Assembly: GCA_942159475.1 (NCBI GenBank)
Contig: OW804095.1
Coordinates: 147,044,314-147,108,313, forward strand
From: Sthenelais limicola
Lineage: Eukaryota; Annelida; Polychaeta; Phyllodocida; Sigalionidae
DNA: 64,000 nt
Direction: 5' to 3'
The notes below the pieces were generated by a model that saw nothing but the letters and a program-made list of their open reading frames with translations, searched no databases and was not told where the DNA came from. Shown here piece by piece: positions 1-10,821 of this stretch. Every line of letters starts with the position of its first letter. The first letter of the stretch is position 1. A program made the position numbers and the translations under genes.

Positions 1-93
1 ATTTACCTAGTATTTACGAAATTCCAGCCTAATTTAGCAGAATTTACTAAATGTGTAGAGCTGCCAATTGTACATCTTCTGAAAATCTGACCC
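1..93 (-). mobile_element. Family A MITE, cut by window edge
   Basis: The right half of a family A element. The end reads CCAATTGTACATCTTCTGAA then ATCTGACCC, the usual inverted end with one change. The left half lies outside the window. Confidence 0.85.
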
Positions 94-401
94 ACATATG
101 TTCTGTCCCATCCTAATAACCCTGGAAGCCCAGCCCTCCGACATTCCCCCACCCACCCACACCCCTCTCTATTGTAGAATAGACTTTTTATCGTTACTAC
201 ACCAGCCACGTAACAAACGTACTGCTGCCTGTAAACACCCTATGGACATCGCATTCCAATCACTTGTGATGGATTGACTCACAATCTGCTCAAGTGCAGC
301 AAATTGCTCCCATTCATGGGGAAAAAGCTCGAGTTATTGGCCCTGGCCTTTCTGCTGTTGTTGTTTGGCCTTAAACCTGCATTTCTCTCCTCAACTAAGC
401 A

Positions 402-640
402 TTGAAACAACTGATTTCCATACTCTTCTATGTTATGCTACAAACGATTACCCAGTCTAGGCCCAGAGCTGAGAGAGTCCCTTCAAACGGAGGGAAAGCC
501 TCTTGCCTCATACCGCAAAATGTCATTATATTCCCATTGGAACGCCTAGTCCTAGGCCGGGAAACCGATAAGCGAAGTAGACGTCTAATCACTGACATAC
601 CATTCTTATCTGAGGGTTTAGACCTGGACTGTACCCTAAA
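402..640 (-). repeat. Dispersed repeat H, copy 1
   Basis: Read on the minus strand, this stretch is clearly similar to 15607-15735 plus 16048-16118, where a second copy is split by a retroposon. Shared landmarks include CTAGGACTAGGCGTT, AATGACATTTTG and CCTTCCCTCCGT. An open frame of about 114 codons crosses it on the minus strand. The second copy can be read in the same frame but carries a stop and a small insertion, so coding is not supported. No family is recognised. Confidence 0.6.
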
Positions 641-1319
641 TTTGTCATAAAATGAATAAAGGAACCAGAACAAGGTTAAAAGGAAGCTAATTTTGCTTGA
701 TCCTTGTAAACTGTGAGAAGTGTCTATAATTAGTTGTACTTTCTTAATAAATACAATATTTGTTTTAATCAAGGGTGACTCAAGAAAATGTAAAACAATG
801 CATATGGAATATTGGTGAAGAATGTGAGAAAATGACTTTTATTCTTTGGCCGACTATTGGCCGTTATATTCTGTAGTATGCATACAAAAAAGTGATCTCA
901 GGAAAAAAATATTATTATGAGTACTTTCTAATTAATATCATAATATTTTTTTCAAATCACTGAGGAAAATATGATGCAGGAACCATCGAAATCTTTAACA
1001 AATCGGGGGAAGAGTTTCTTATTTTATTATTTGACCTTTTCCTAACCTCTGAGTTCTACAATATGCATGGAAAACTGGGATCTCTGAGATTAAACATTAA
1101 ATTCTGTTATTTGACCTCTGTCAGTTCAATACATGGAAAACAGAAATTGCTTGCATACTCAGAATTCGGTTTAATGTTTAGACATCGATTTATTTTTCAT
1201 CACAAAGAAAAAATCAATGGCAAATATCGAATACCTTTTATAACCATTAGTCCCAAACCTTGCAGAGTGAAATCTTTGACTAATAACAATTGATTGATTT
1301 TATTCAAAATGCAGAGAAC
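641..1319. other. AT-rich DNA, nothing recognised
   Basis: No repeat family, structured RNA or protein similarity is seen. The short open frame at 1063-1293 has no recognisable domain and abuts a family A element. Confidence 0.4.
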
Positions 1320-1323
1320 ATAT

Positions 1324-1558
1324 GGGTCAGATTTTCAGAAAATGTACAATTCGCCTTCACCAATCCTCTCAAATAAACCACATTTCAGACACACATCAGC
1401 TTCAAAATGCAGTTTAACATAACAGAACTGATACTTTAAGTAAATGCTATACCAAATATACTCAGATATACCCGGTATTCATCATTTTACAGCCTAATTT
1501 AGGATAATTTCCTAAATGTGTGGAGCTGCCAATTGTACATTTTCTGAATATCTGACCC
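1324..1558 (-). mobile_element. Family A MITE (subfamily A-I)
   Basis: This is a full copy of about 235 bp. Family A has near-perfect inverted ends of about 28 bp beginning GGGTCAGATTTTCAGAAAA and continuing TGTACAATT, and ending in the reverse complement. The interior is AT-rich with no reading frame. This copy is flanked by ATAT on both sides (1320-1323 and 1559-1562), a 4-bp TSD. Subfamily A-I carries GGCGAATT next to one end and a TACCCGGTATTCAT block inside. Superfamily is unresolved: 4-bp TSDs occur in Chapaev, Sola, Ginger and Academ transposons. Confidence 0.9.
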
Positions 1559-1562
1559 ATAT

Positions 1563-2088
1563 ATGAATTCGTTGTGCTCTAATTTATGCAAGCTTAAAGT
1601 TTTATAATTAAATCACTATATTATATGAAAGTTCTTTTAAACACATCAGGGTCATCTATAACCGTTACAGCTTTCCACTGCATAGACTCTATATATAGTA
1701 GTGTGTCTTTCCAATGAGCTGAAGTTTGGGCATAGGCCATTTAATATCAGAAGTGTTCATCGCTCTTTTTGGTGAAGTTTATTACCTTCGATATTAATAA
1801 TGTGTCCCAACCGAAGTCAGTTGATAACAACTGCCAAATAGAATATCTTACATTTTATGGGTAGAAGCAATAGAAAATATAAATGATTGGAGTCATAAGG
1901 GAGATAAGGATATTGGTTTTGCGAAATCACTAGTTAAAGGTTTATGGGTCACAACGTCAAAACATGTATACTCGGAAGCTATATATGTTTATCAAATTAT
2001 TTTAAAATCAGGCTGAACAAAATAGAAAATACTATATAGCTGCATATTTCAAAAGAGTTATAAGTTGCAATCTTGATAAGTGTTTTAT
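1563..2088. other. AT-rich DNA, nothing recognised
   Basis: No gene or repeat family is identified between the family A copy and the poly(T) tract at 2.1 kb. Confidence 0.4.
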
Positions 2089-2093
2089 TCACT

Positions 2094-2425
2094 CTTTTTT
2101 TTTTTTTTTTGCAACTGACTTTATTTCTGATACCTGCCTTCGGGGCATATACAATTCTAATTTCACATGTCAAGTAGGAAACAGTAGGGAAATAAAATTC
2201 ATTTTTTCAGTTCAGAATTGCGTTCTTCTATGTCCTCGGCTATACGCCGCCATATTACCTTTTCAATAGCACTTATTTTCTTAAGTTTGAATGAATACAA
2301 CACTACCTTAGTTCTCATTCTCAACTCATACATGGCAGAGAGGGGGTCTAGCCTACCCTTCTCGAATAACTTCTGTCTGTAGATAAAGGATTTCAACTGT
2401 AGAATCAGCCAGTTAATAATTTTTT
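2094..2425 (-). pseudogene. Retroposed fragment with poly(A) tail, possible LINE linker
   Basis: On the minus strand this ends in a poly(A) tract (poly(T) at about 2094-2110) with an AATAAA-type signal some 15 bp before it, which marks a retroposed 3' end. About 90 bp further in is an open frame of about 74 codons (2199-2423) with no good ATG start. It is rich in Lys, Glu and Arg, with a stretch reading YELRMRTKVVLYSFKLKK. That texture resembles the helical linker between endonuclease and reverse transcriptase in LINE ORF2, but the match is by eye only. A processed pseudogene is an equal alternative. Confidence 0.3.
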
Positions 2426-2778
2426 AGTTGATATTAGTTATATCAATACCGAAGATAATGTCAATTGGTTTTAGGACAATGTTATTACCTTTTTGGTTGA
2501 AAATCACTCTTTGTAGGACTGTTCTCTTTTCTGGAGTATCCAAGAAGCATGCAGACCTAAAAGTCCCGCATTCGCATATTATAGAAATAGATTGCAGATA
2601 CAAGATATATTTTCATGATTTATTTGAATCATTAAATTGCCTGCAGCGAACACAGGGACCTTCAAAATGTATTTCCCCATTCTCCTCAATCACCATGAGG
2701 AGAATTGGGGGATTAAAGTAAACCTAATATGTAATGCATCAATGGGTATGCCCAGTGTTTATATGCATAATCTCTACT

Positions 2779-2860
2779 GACCTTTGAATTTAAGTGGTTA
2801 GCATCTAACACTGCCAAACTGGACATTGGAAATTCGAATCCCAGTGCAGGCAATCTTTTT
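2779..2860 (+). repeat. tRNA-like SINE head or tRNA relic
   Basis: An A-box-like AGTGGTTAGCATC (2793-) is followed about 35 bp later by a B-box-like AATTCGAATCCC, the spacing of a tRNA-type internal pol III promoter. The outer stem pairs only partly, so this is not a functional tRNA. A decayed tRNA-derived SINE head is the likeliest reading. Confidence 0.35.
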
Positions 2861-3104
2861 ATATTTGTCTCATTTTTCGAGTCATTTTATCTGGGGCTTG
2901 GTTTACTTTTAAACTCACACATGTAGTTATTGATGCAATTCCCTTTCGATTTGTCAAAGAATTAGAGAGACTAAGATCGAATTAGGCAAGTAAAGTGAGT
3001 GGATGGGGTTTGGGGATACATAGGTTCTCTGCAGTCGTCAGCTTGTGTTTATTTTCGGCAAAAATGTTTTTTTGCACGGAGCCACGATTCGTCTACCGCT
3101 TTGA

Positions 3105-3465
3105 GTCATATGAATACATTAGTTAACATGAAAATAATAATTTCAAGCCAGTGTATTAAATATATCCTTGCGGTCCTGAGGCCATCCTATCGGGTATACC
3201 TAGCTCCATTGGATGAGCAACTACTTAGCTCCTCCCCCAAATATGGGTCTGCAACGCATAACATAGCAATTGTCCTCCCAGAAATATTGCAAACATTTGT
3301 TCAAACATATAAACAAATCAATATGAAATAAAGAAATAGTTTTTTAGATTTCTTACAAGTTGACATAGTTGGAATCCAACTAATCTGATCTTTTCAAATA
3401 TGATGATATCCCGAAATCCATTTCTTAAACTTATGGCTCATTTTCTCAGAGCAGGAGAAACATTG
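3105..3465 (+). mobile_element. Decayed family B MITE
   Basis: Internal family B landmarks occur in order: GTGTATTAAATATATCCTTG, CCAGAAATATTGCAAAC, TTGGAATCC, and near the right end CTTATGGCTCATTTTCTC. The left end is lost and an extra segment lies near 3205-3260. The open frame at 2999-3331 is a by-product of this repeat. Confidence 0.6.
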
Positions 3466-3497
3466 TGAGATTGAAACAAAACGAAAAAGTAAAGGGC

Positions 3498-3811
3498 GTC
3501 TCCACTGGCTGCGGTAGACTCTGCGGTAAGCCTTTTGATGTTTATAGGGTGGTCTCCACTGGCTGCGGTAAGCTCTGTGGTAAGCCTTGCAATGGTTTGT
3601 GCTGGTTCTGTAGGTGGTGAGGAATGACGAGGACCTTGTTTACATGGTCAGTGATCATGTAGAGAGGACCTCGTCACTCCTCAACAACACAACACCATCG
3701 CAAGGCTTATCGCAGAGCTTACCACAGAGCCTATCGCAGGACCTCGTCACTCCGCTCCACCTATAGAACCATCGCAACATCATCGCAAGGCTTACCGCAG
3801 CCAGTGGAGAC
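3498..3811. mobile_element. Foldback element, GTCTCCACTGG ends
   Basis: The outer ends are inverted: GTCTCCACTGGCTGCGGTA at 3498 and again at 3552, against TACCGCAGCCAGTGGAGAC ending at 3811. The interior is built of inverted copies of short modules such as GCGGTAAGCCTT, ATCGCAAGGCTTA and GAGGACCTCGTCACTCC. The whole 314 bp can fold back on itself. It is clearly GC-richer than the flanks. No reading frame. A non-autonomous foldback transposon is the best reading. Confidence 0.75.
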
Positions 3812-3859
3812 AACGATATTGATCCCTTATGATCAAGAGACCCTAGTATGGGAGCATAT

Positions 3860-4084
3860 GAATCAGATTTTCAGAAAATGTACAATTTGCCTTCACCAAT
3901 CCTCTCAAATAACCCATATTTAAGACAAAAATGAGCTTCAATATGCAGTTTAACATAACAGAATTGATACTTTAAATCAATGCAATACCAAATATACTCA
4001 GATATACCCGGTATTCAGCCTAATTTAGCAGGATTTCCTAAATGTGTAGAGCTGCCAATTGTCCATTTTCTGAAAATCTGACCC
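3860..4084 (-). mobile_element. Family A MITE (A-I)
   Basis: Slightly short copy. The left end is mutated to GAATCAG. Flanked by ATAT on both sides (3856-3859, 4085-4088). Confidence 0.88.
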
Positions 4085-4330
4085 ATATAGGAAAACAGGA
4101 ACAGCCTGTGAATGATAGAAAACTGGAGATATAAGCATTTCACTGAATAAACTGGCACAAAAATAAACGTCGCAACCATGACGTAATGTTGGTAGATATA
4201 AACAGTCTCTCGTTTCTTGGTAGAAAATATACAATGACTCCCTGAAGCTAACCTAGTGTGTTTTGACCGGGAAGTACAGCTTAAATTATCCTTCGAACCT
4301 GTTTATATGGCTTTGCACATCTCTTCCTGT

Positions 4331-4374
4331 TTTTGCCTGTTGGCGCCGTTTTTTACCTATAGTGGAGTTCCGCT
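4331..4374. mobile_element. Family E foldback, end fragment
   Basis: Carries GCCGTTTTTTACCTATAGTG then GAGTTCCGC, the right end shared with the family E copies at 52.8 and 57.6 kb. Only about 44 bp remain. Confidence 0.55.
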
Positions 4375-4376
4375 AG

Positions 4377-5140
4377 TCTTTAATACTAACCAATTTATAA
4401 TTCTAAAGTTCATATTGTCATACTTGAAACCACTGAAAATCTTAAATCAATGTTCCCGTCCTTTTTCGGTAAAATGTCTTTATCCTTGGCATCAAAATTA
4501 AAGAACCAAACCGAGTATATCCAATTGAATAAATCTAACAATAATTCCTTGGTTTTCTTTCAGAATACGAAAAATTACTCTCGTCTTAACAGTCATATTT
4601 GTTTTAATATTGATTACATGTCTCCACCTTATGTAGGATTTTAAACTGAAGTTACTGAAGCCTAGCCTCAGTTGTTATTTTGTACAATAGAGAAAAGGCT
4701 ATCTTCCAGTCAACCTCTTTGAACAATATCTGTAATTTCTTTTTTTTTTGACGATTTTATTTTGACAGCTTCTCCAGCGTTGGACGCGAGAACAGGCGTC
4801 TTACAAAACGTACAAGGTTTTCGTCCTGCTGCTGTATACTAAACTACTGAATATTAGAGAAGATTTACCAAATACAAATACAAATACAAGCAAAGATACA
4901 AATACAGGTGCAAATATAAATACCAATACCAATACCAAATACAAATATGAGTACAAATCAATCATATAAATGTTATTATAGTGTGTTACAGATCCGAGGA
5001 CAATATAGGCGCGTATCAGTAGCGCATAAGATCATATACTTCACTTTGTGTTTAGAGTGAGTATTACGAGTAATGAGTAATGAGTATCCCTAACACCAGT
5101 ACAGGTGCAGGGGGTTTATGAGGATATGAGTCTAATTGGT
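4377..5140. other. No gene; ATACAA-type short tandem tract
   Basis: At about 4870-4955 there is an imperfect short tandem repeat based on AATACA/AATACC. The overlapping short open frames at 4256-4644 have no recognisable domain. Nothing else is identified. Confidence 0.5.
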
Positions 5141-5149
5141 TGCCATCCG

Positions 5150-5622
5150 TCGAATTTTGGCCTATTGAGTTCTTTCTTTCCCACCAGCGCATGCAAATTC
5201 AACTTATAAGACCAATCAACGATATTAATGGCTTCGTCACCTATGTTTAAATTAATTTTACCTTCGTCGGGACCATTGGCATTGTTCTTTCAGCTTCTTA
5301 GCAACTCTCTGGGGATGGCTCTCCCTAGTTCTATCCTCTCTACAAAAGTGGTTCTTATATTGTACACGTTAGCTTCTATTCCATTGGTCGTCATCAGTTT
5401 ACCTTGCTCGTTGATAATGTCACCCACCACATTCACGCAGTTTCCCTTCAAGCGGGTCTAATTTGATATTTTCTTACCCTTTTTAATATTTCTGTTAAGC
5501 CAGAGCCTCTCTCTTCTAACCTGATCAGTACCCTCTAGAGCTTTACTGTAATAGAACCTATTCCAAAGCAGGAAAGGTTGCCTACACAATTCATTCATGT
5601 AGATTTTGGATGGTATCTACAA
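5150..5622 (-). pseudogene. LINE ORF2 C-terminal relic, stop-interrupted
   Basis: The minus strand holds one long reading frame broken by in-frame stops at 5617-5619 (TAG), 5458-5460 (TAG) and 5290-5292 (TGA). Between them the frame reads like the region after the reverse transcriptase of L1/Tx1-type LINEs: a segment PFLLWNRFYYSKALEGTDQV, then a basic RERLWLNRNIKKGKK, then a VVGDIINEQGKL block, then a TTFVERIELGRAIP block. The order Trp-Asn, basic loop, GD-I-N-G-L and AIP is the usual one for that domain. The element is dead and truncated at both ends. The plus-strand frame at 5228-5461 is its shadow. The match is from memory of the family pattern, not from a search. Confidence 0.6.
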
Positions 5623-5639
5623 AAGATGCTGAAGAAGAA

Positions 5640-6036
5640 GAAGCTAAGAAGCTGTGATCCTTGATCACCTGTTAACTCTTGATAATGTCAGTTGATTTCT
5701 CTCTTGATTAATGTTTCATTATGTCCATCAATGTAATTACTCATCCCATAAACTACTATGTTAGCATTAAGTTTTACACGTTTTTACTGTAACGACATTC
5801 AAAGATCATACGTCGGCAGTCATAGGAAGACCTGACTTGTAAGGTTCAGAATTGACCAACCCATTGTAACAACACCCGCAACAAAGATTTTTTGAATTTG
5901 AATTATTTTGAAAAGAGAATATCATCGATGCTCCTCTCTAGACAAGCCTCAAGAATGGAGAACCAATTCTTGTTTACCCTAACGAGAATCCTCTGAACCG
6001 TTACAAAGGCACTGTTTAGCACAACGTATTCAATCT
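5640..6036. other. No gene recognised
   Basis: A short GAAGAAGAAGAAG tract lies at about 5630-5645. Nothing else stands out before the hairpin at 6037. Confidence 0.4.
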
Positions 6037-6074
6037 AAACGTTGTTGAACATGGTTGCATGTTCAACAACGTTT
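6037..6074. repeat. Perfect 17-bp hairpin
   Basis: Arms AAACGTTGTTGAACATG (6037-6053) and CATGTTCAACAACGTTT (6058-6074) are perfect reverse complements separated by 4 bp. No T-run follows, and a terminator meaning would not apply in an animal genome. Confidence 0.85.
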
Positions 6075-6810
6075 ACAACACATTGCTGTAGATGCTTGTT
6101 GCACTGATTACGATTTTACAACCAAGCCCCGCGCTCCCGTCCACTGTGCTTTAGAAACGTTTTGCTACATGCTTTTAACTGTTGAAGACAGTCTTCAAGA
6201 GATAGCATCTTCAGTACTGTTCAGTTCAGGTTGCCCTTTCCAAATGAAAAATATTTTTCCCTACACAAATCAGGTCGTTCGGTTCCAAGGAAAATGATAA
6301 AAAGAAACACTGTGATATATATTTAGCAGTACGAAGCTAGTATAAACGGGGAAAATAATACAAATAATTTGCCTCGTAAACGTCTTCCATTAATCTTATT
6401 TGATTTCTAAACCACCTCAAATTTCTGGGTTTTCTAGTTAGAAAAGCTGAGCTGATCATGTGGTTCTTTTTATTCCATACAAAATCTAAAATCGTAGAGT
6501 CAATTACATTCCTTATCGGCTTGTCTAGAACATATTTGTAGTGTACATAGTAATGAGTAGGTCCTCTAAATAATCAATTTGGAAGATATGAAATTTCACT
6601 CTAAGAAGAACAGGTCGAAATCGTTTTATATTCTATCCGGGTGAGCTTTGAGTGGGCCTAGAATAAATAAACCAATAAAAAGACAATTTCATGTTTTCAC
6701 GAATATTAGCTGAGAATGCGGCTTTAAACATAATTCTATTAATTTAAGTAGACTATATTTTAAACATCTTTTTTGTTTGAAATGTTTGGGTTATCTGAGA
6801 ACATTGGAAG
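6075..6810. other. No gene recognised
   Basis: An 80-codon open frame starts just inside the hairpin (6055-6297) but shows no recognisable domain or conserved partner. Confidence 0.4.
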
Positions 6811-6813
6811 GCC

Positions 6814-7163
6814 AATGGGGGAGTTGCATGTCGAACTGCGCATGTCTACTGCAGTGCATGCTGGGACAGATTCAGCTCAAATCTGACATACAAACATTTA
6901 GCAAGAATTTTATGAAAAATTGCAAGAGAATTCTCAACAATACTATAACTTATGTAAATGATTTATAGTAACCAAATGCATGATGGGAAAGATGAAGTTT
7001 TGTGTTATAGAAACATCTAAAACACATGGATATTGACATTAGAGCATTGATAAATAGTCCATGCTGAACATGGCATGTTTTCAATAGATTTTATACTGTA
7101 CCATTAGTCCCATAATTCCATGCGAATCAAGATACAAAATGGCCGCTATGCAACTCCCCTATT
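6814..7163 (+). mobile_element. Family C MITE, full length
   Basis: Family C runs about 350 bp from (AATA)GGGGANTTGCATG to CTATGCAAATCCCC(TATT). If the TSD is TA the terminal repeat is about 13 bp. Near the left end it carries CTGCGCATGTC, inside it GCATGATGGGAAAGATG, and near the right end AAAATGGC.GCTATGCAA. In this copy the left flank is AATG instead of AATA and both ends read GTTGCATG/ATGCAACTC. No reading frame. Confidence 0.85.
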
Positions 7164-7368
7164 GTACACTTTCTGGCGATTTCCCCCATAACATTTGCTA
7201 GAACTGCATGTATACGGTCCGTCCCACCTATTCACATTATTGATCCAGACTTTGATGTATGGCTTGATGCACTCCCATACTTTGTGTACAACACAAAATC
7301 CCTGACACAGGCAAAGCCTCTGGCTAAGCCTAGTTGTGTTTATCAAAGCATGTTTTCATTACACCAAA

Positions 7369-7779
7369 TGTGATGTGGTATAGAGAAATGAGTCACAAGT
7401 CGCAAAAATTGATATTTTTAAAAGTGTTTTTTTTAATACGATCTCTTTATTATAATCTTCTGACTTTTGCAGGGTTTAGCACTTATAGTCATATGAATTC
7501 ATATAACAAATTTCAGGACATTGTATTAAATATATCCTTGCGTTTTGAAGGCCTTTGAATGGAGTATATTTAGTTACTTTACTGGTAATTACACATCTAG
7601 AAACATTGGAAACCTTTTTTTCAAAAAGAAAAATATCAAACTTAGAATATAGAAATACTTATCAGGTGTCCTAATGTTTACATTCATTGGAATCGGCTTG
7701 ATCAAATCTTTTCAAATATGGTGGTATCTCAAAATCCATATTTTGCGACTTATGACTCATTTTCCTAAAACGGATCACA
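7369..7779 (+). mobile_element. Family B MITE
   Basis: Family B is about 410 bp. The left end reads TGTGATGTGTTTCAGG then AAAATGAGTCATAAGTCGC in good copies, and the right end is its reverse complement, giving inverted ends of about 40 bp. Interior landmarks are TTTTTCAAAGTG, TCAGGACAATGTATTAAATA, AGTTACTTTACTG, CCAGAAATATTGG and TTGATCTCATCTTTTCAAAT. This copy is flanked by AA on both sides, a 2-bp TSD, and is followed directly by a second copy. Confidence 0.88.
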
Positions 7780-7781
7780 AA

Positions 7782-8207
7782 TGTGATGCGGTATAGAGAA
7801 ATGAGTCACAAGTCACTTTATGGTATTTTTCAAAGTGTTCTATTCACAAGATGTCTTTGTGGGAATGTTTTTATTTCTGGGATTCTTAACGTTGTTTGTA
7901 TTATGAATACATGTACCAAATTTTAAGTCCCTGTGTTAAATATATCCATACATTATCCATACATTTCTTAGGTCATCTTATACTTAGTTATAGAGTTTGA
8001 ATAGCTATTTTACTAATACATCTTCACCAGAAATATTGAAAATTTCTTTTTCAAAAATAAAAATATCGAACTTAAGATATAGAAATACGTATTAGATGTC
8101 CTATGTTTACTATCATTAGAATCCCTACGATCCCATCTTTTCAAATATGATGGTATCTCAAAATCTATATTTGCTACTTGTGACTCATTTTCCTGAAACA
8201 CGTCACA
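7782..8207 (+). mobile_element. Family B MITE, tandem partner
   Basis: A second head-to-tail family B copy, separated from the first by only AA (7780-7781) and followed by AA (8208-8209). It carries a small internal duplication around ATCCATACATT. Copies one and two are diverged, so this is not a fresh tandem duplication. Confidence 0.85.
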
Positions 8208-8242
8208 AATAATACAATGTAGTCGATTCACTTTTGATTGAA

Positions 8243-8335
8243 AGTGACTAAGGATGCTAAAGCATCCAGCATGGATTGAGTTTGCTTGCTAACCATACGA
8301 GATCGGATCTAAATATTAGCCTGGTTTTTTATCGA
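8243..8335 (+). repeat. tRNA-like SINE relic
   Basis: AAAGTGACTAAGGATGCTAA resembles the A-box region of Ser/Leu-type tRNA, and about 50 bp later GAGATCGGATCT resembles a degenerate B box, followed by a T-run near 8323. The cloverleaf does not close. Confidence 0.3.
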
Positions 8336-8530
8336 CTTTCGTTTCATAATAATACCGAACATTTAAACAATTACAGAAAGATATCTGACATTTAACAGCT
8401 TGCTTAAGTATCAATCGTCTACCCTCAAATGTAGGAATAAATACGTTACTATATTATTACATTTAATAATCGCATACTATTTTAAGCAACATCATAGACA
8501 ATAGATAGTCAGACCGTCAGAAGATTGATT

Positions 8531-8565
8531 AATGTACAAATGGTAGCTCTACACATTTAGTAAAG
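8531..8565 (+). mobile_element. Family A fragment
   Basis: ATGTACAAATGGTAGCTCTA followed by CACATTTAGTAAA is the first part of a family A element without its outermost end. It lies just left of a full copy. Confidence 0.6.
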
Positions 8566-8586
8566 TTAATGAGAATACTGACTCAT

Positions 8587-8823
8587 GGGTCAGATTTTGA
8601 GAAAATGTACAATTGGTAGCTCTACATATTTAGCAATTTCTGCTATATTCTGCTAAAAAAAATGATAAATTTAGGGTATATCTGAGTATATGTGATATCG
8701 CATTGGCTTAAAGAATTAGTTCTGTTATGTTAAACAGCATTTTGAAGCTCATTTCTGTCTTAAATGTGGGTTATTTGATAGGATTGGTGAAGAAGAATTG
8801 TACATTTTCTGAAAATCTTACCC
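8587..8823 (+). mobile_element. Family A MITE (A-I), TSD TCAT
   Basis: Full copy with a changed right end (CTTACCC). Flanked by TCAT at 8583-8586 and 8824-8827, so the 4-bp TSD is not just the common ATAT. Confidence 0.9.
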
Positions 8824-8827
8824 TCAT

Positions 8828-9540
8828 GTTCTTACAATAGAAATGTAAGTGTCGAGGGCATTCTTCTTAATATAGAAAAACTTGAAGGAAATTATAAAAG
8901 AAAGCACTCATGGAAAGTCGCCTTGGGTTCCTAACATATTATTATGTCATTACACTGTCATTTTTATCATGTTTTGTGACAATATACATAATGGCTTTAA
9001 TCATAAAGACTGTTAAACACCTCGAAACACCCCTTAAAGCTGCATTCTCTCTCAAAACCTTGAACTAAAGTAGTTCTACCTCATCGTTTGTCCTTGTCCT
9101 ACACATCTGAAGGTCATTAGACCAAAGTTGTGGCCGGTTTTACCTGTCCGATCTTTCTGCAGGGCTTCATAAAAGTCCATTTATTTTGGCGGCCCACTGA
9201 AATCCTTAGTATATTATGGTTTGTTATCTTTTGACTAATTTGACTTAGGATTCTTGTATGAATATACAACAGCGGCAAGATATTTATAGCTTTGTTTCTA
9301 CAGGACAAAAATTGTTATCAGTCTGTCGGGTGAGGGGCGTGGCCTACAAGCCTATTAGCCAATAGATGATGAGCTATTATATTTTACAATAATAAAAGAT
9401 CACTTTTAAGCCATCCTTTAAATGTGAGTTGATGTGAGACTGTTATTCATTAACATTGCATTAATATTCTTATGTATATATCAATAGTGAAGAAGAACCC
9501 AGGCTAAGTGCCAAACATTTAGCAAAGGAGTGGATTAATA
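8828..9540. other. No gene recognised
   Basis: The minus-strand open frame at 9117-9308 has no recognisable domain. No repeat family is identified. Confidence 0.4.
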
Positions 9541-9544
9541 CTTG

Positions 9545-9760
9545 AAAAGTTGTTTTTTTGTGTTTGAAAAGGTTTTATTCAAGCATAACCTGCCCTCGTG
9601 GCTCTTACAAATCTAAGACAAGGTTAATATTGTGTCCCTTATATTATGTAGTTTATTTGGTATTTTCCATATTTTCTAATCACTCAGCAGACAAATGTAA
9701 CTGTAACAACAGAATATTAAAAAAATAAACACCTAACTGGCATTTCTCATGACAAAAAGG
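9545..9760 (-). mobile_element. Retroposon R, 3' end copy
   Basis: Minus-strand retroposon 3' end: read in reverse it contains AAGGGACACAATATTAAC.., ..GGCAGGTTATG and ends in TTGAATAAAACCTTTT. The same sequence in the opposite orientation lies at 42240-42412, and a diverged copy at 19300-19541. Confidence 0.6.
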
Positions 9761-10322
9761 TGAAACAAACATTACATAGATGACAAATACCCAATTTCTT
9801 CGAGCAGCCTTCTCCACCTCTTTGTGTAAGGTCTTTTTGGCCCTTGTATGTTAGTATTATATTCGAGCATCCTCAGTTAGGTTTATTATCACGGGAAACC
9901 AAGCTTTGTAAGTATTAATTCAGACGCTGTGAACGCAGGATGTACATTTGGTAAGAGGTCTTTGAATTTATACCTGAGAATGCATCTTTGAGATCTGAAT
10001 CAGCATACAAAATACAACAAGATAACTTGGCAATTTGCTACCTTTTACTCTTTTGACATGCGTTCATAAAAAGGTTCTCAAATGAATGTAATCACATGTT
10101 ACATGATAGAAATCCCATTTTAAGATAATTAAAGAAACATAAGCATTATGATATGAATTTTTCATTCAGCAACGAACCTGAATCGTTAAGTTTTAATTAC
10201 ATTCATTATTATTGTTCAATCAATCATCCATGTTGTCAAAGTTGTAAACACATTCTATGCTGAGATTTTATTCATAATCCATTTCACTTGATAGCACTCT
10301 ACTTTTAGGAATGTTACACCCT
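9761..10322. other. No gene recognised
   Basis: AT-rich, no recognised repeat or coding signal. Confidence 0.4.
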
Positions 10323-10324
10323 AA

Positions 10325-10365
10325 ACTGGGGACATGCGTGTTTCACTGCGCATGTCTGTTAGAAA
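10325..10365 (+). mobile_element. Family C left-end fragment
   Basis: GGGGACATGCGTG followed by TTTCACTGCGCATGTCTGTT matches the left end of family C. The rest is lost. Confidence 0.5.
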
Positions 10366-10486
10366 TTATGAATACTTTCAACAAGTCAATTGTTTTCTCA
10401 TTACAACATTAATTTAATGAGATACTCGTGATTATTTTCTCATATAATGGTTCCAGGGAAGGTTCAATGTAGAGACCATTGCTAAT

Positions 10487-10719
10487 GGGTCAGATTTTAA
10501 GAAAATGTACAATTCAACTTCACCAATCCTCTCAAATAACCCATATTTAAGACAAAAATAAGCTTCAAAATGCAGTTTAACATAACAGAACGGATACTTT
10601 AAATCAATGCCATACCAAATATACTCAGATATACCCGGTATTCATCATTTTTCAGCCTAATTCAGCTAATTTCCAAAATGTGTAGAGCTGCTAATTGTTC
10701 ATATTCTGAAATCCGACCC
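10487..10719 (-). mobile_element. Family A MITE (A-I)
   Basis: Full copy with a few changes in the right end (CATATTCTGAAATCCGACCC). Flanks CTAAT and ACATG no longer show a clear TSD. Confidence 0.88.
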
Positions 10720-10821
10720 ACATGTTCATGTTGAGTGTCAGAAAGTAGTTAACTTGTGTTAAAGTGTCTTTATCCATTAAATAAATATCATAAGCATTAT
10801 GATATCAATGATATCATTGAT

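Noticed and set aside
428..772. 114-codon minus-strand frame as a protein gene
   Set aside because: It covers dispersed repeat H; the second copy has a stop and a small insertion in the same frame. Kept only as a possible coding origin.
2779..2860. Functional tRNA gene
   Set aside because: Box-like motifs are present but the acceptor stem pairs poorly; treated as a tRNA-like relic.
6037..6074. Rho-independent terminator
   Set aside because: No T-run follows and the genome is not bacterial.
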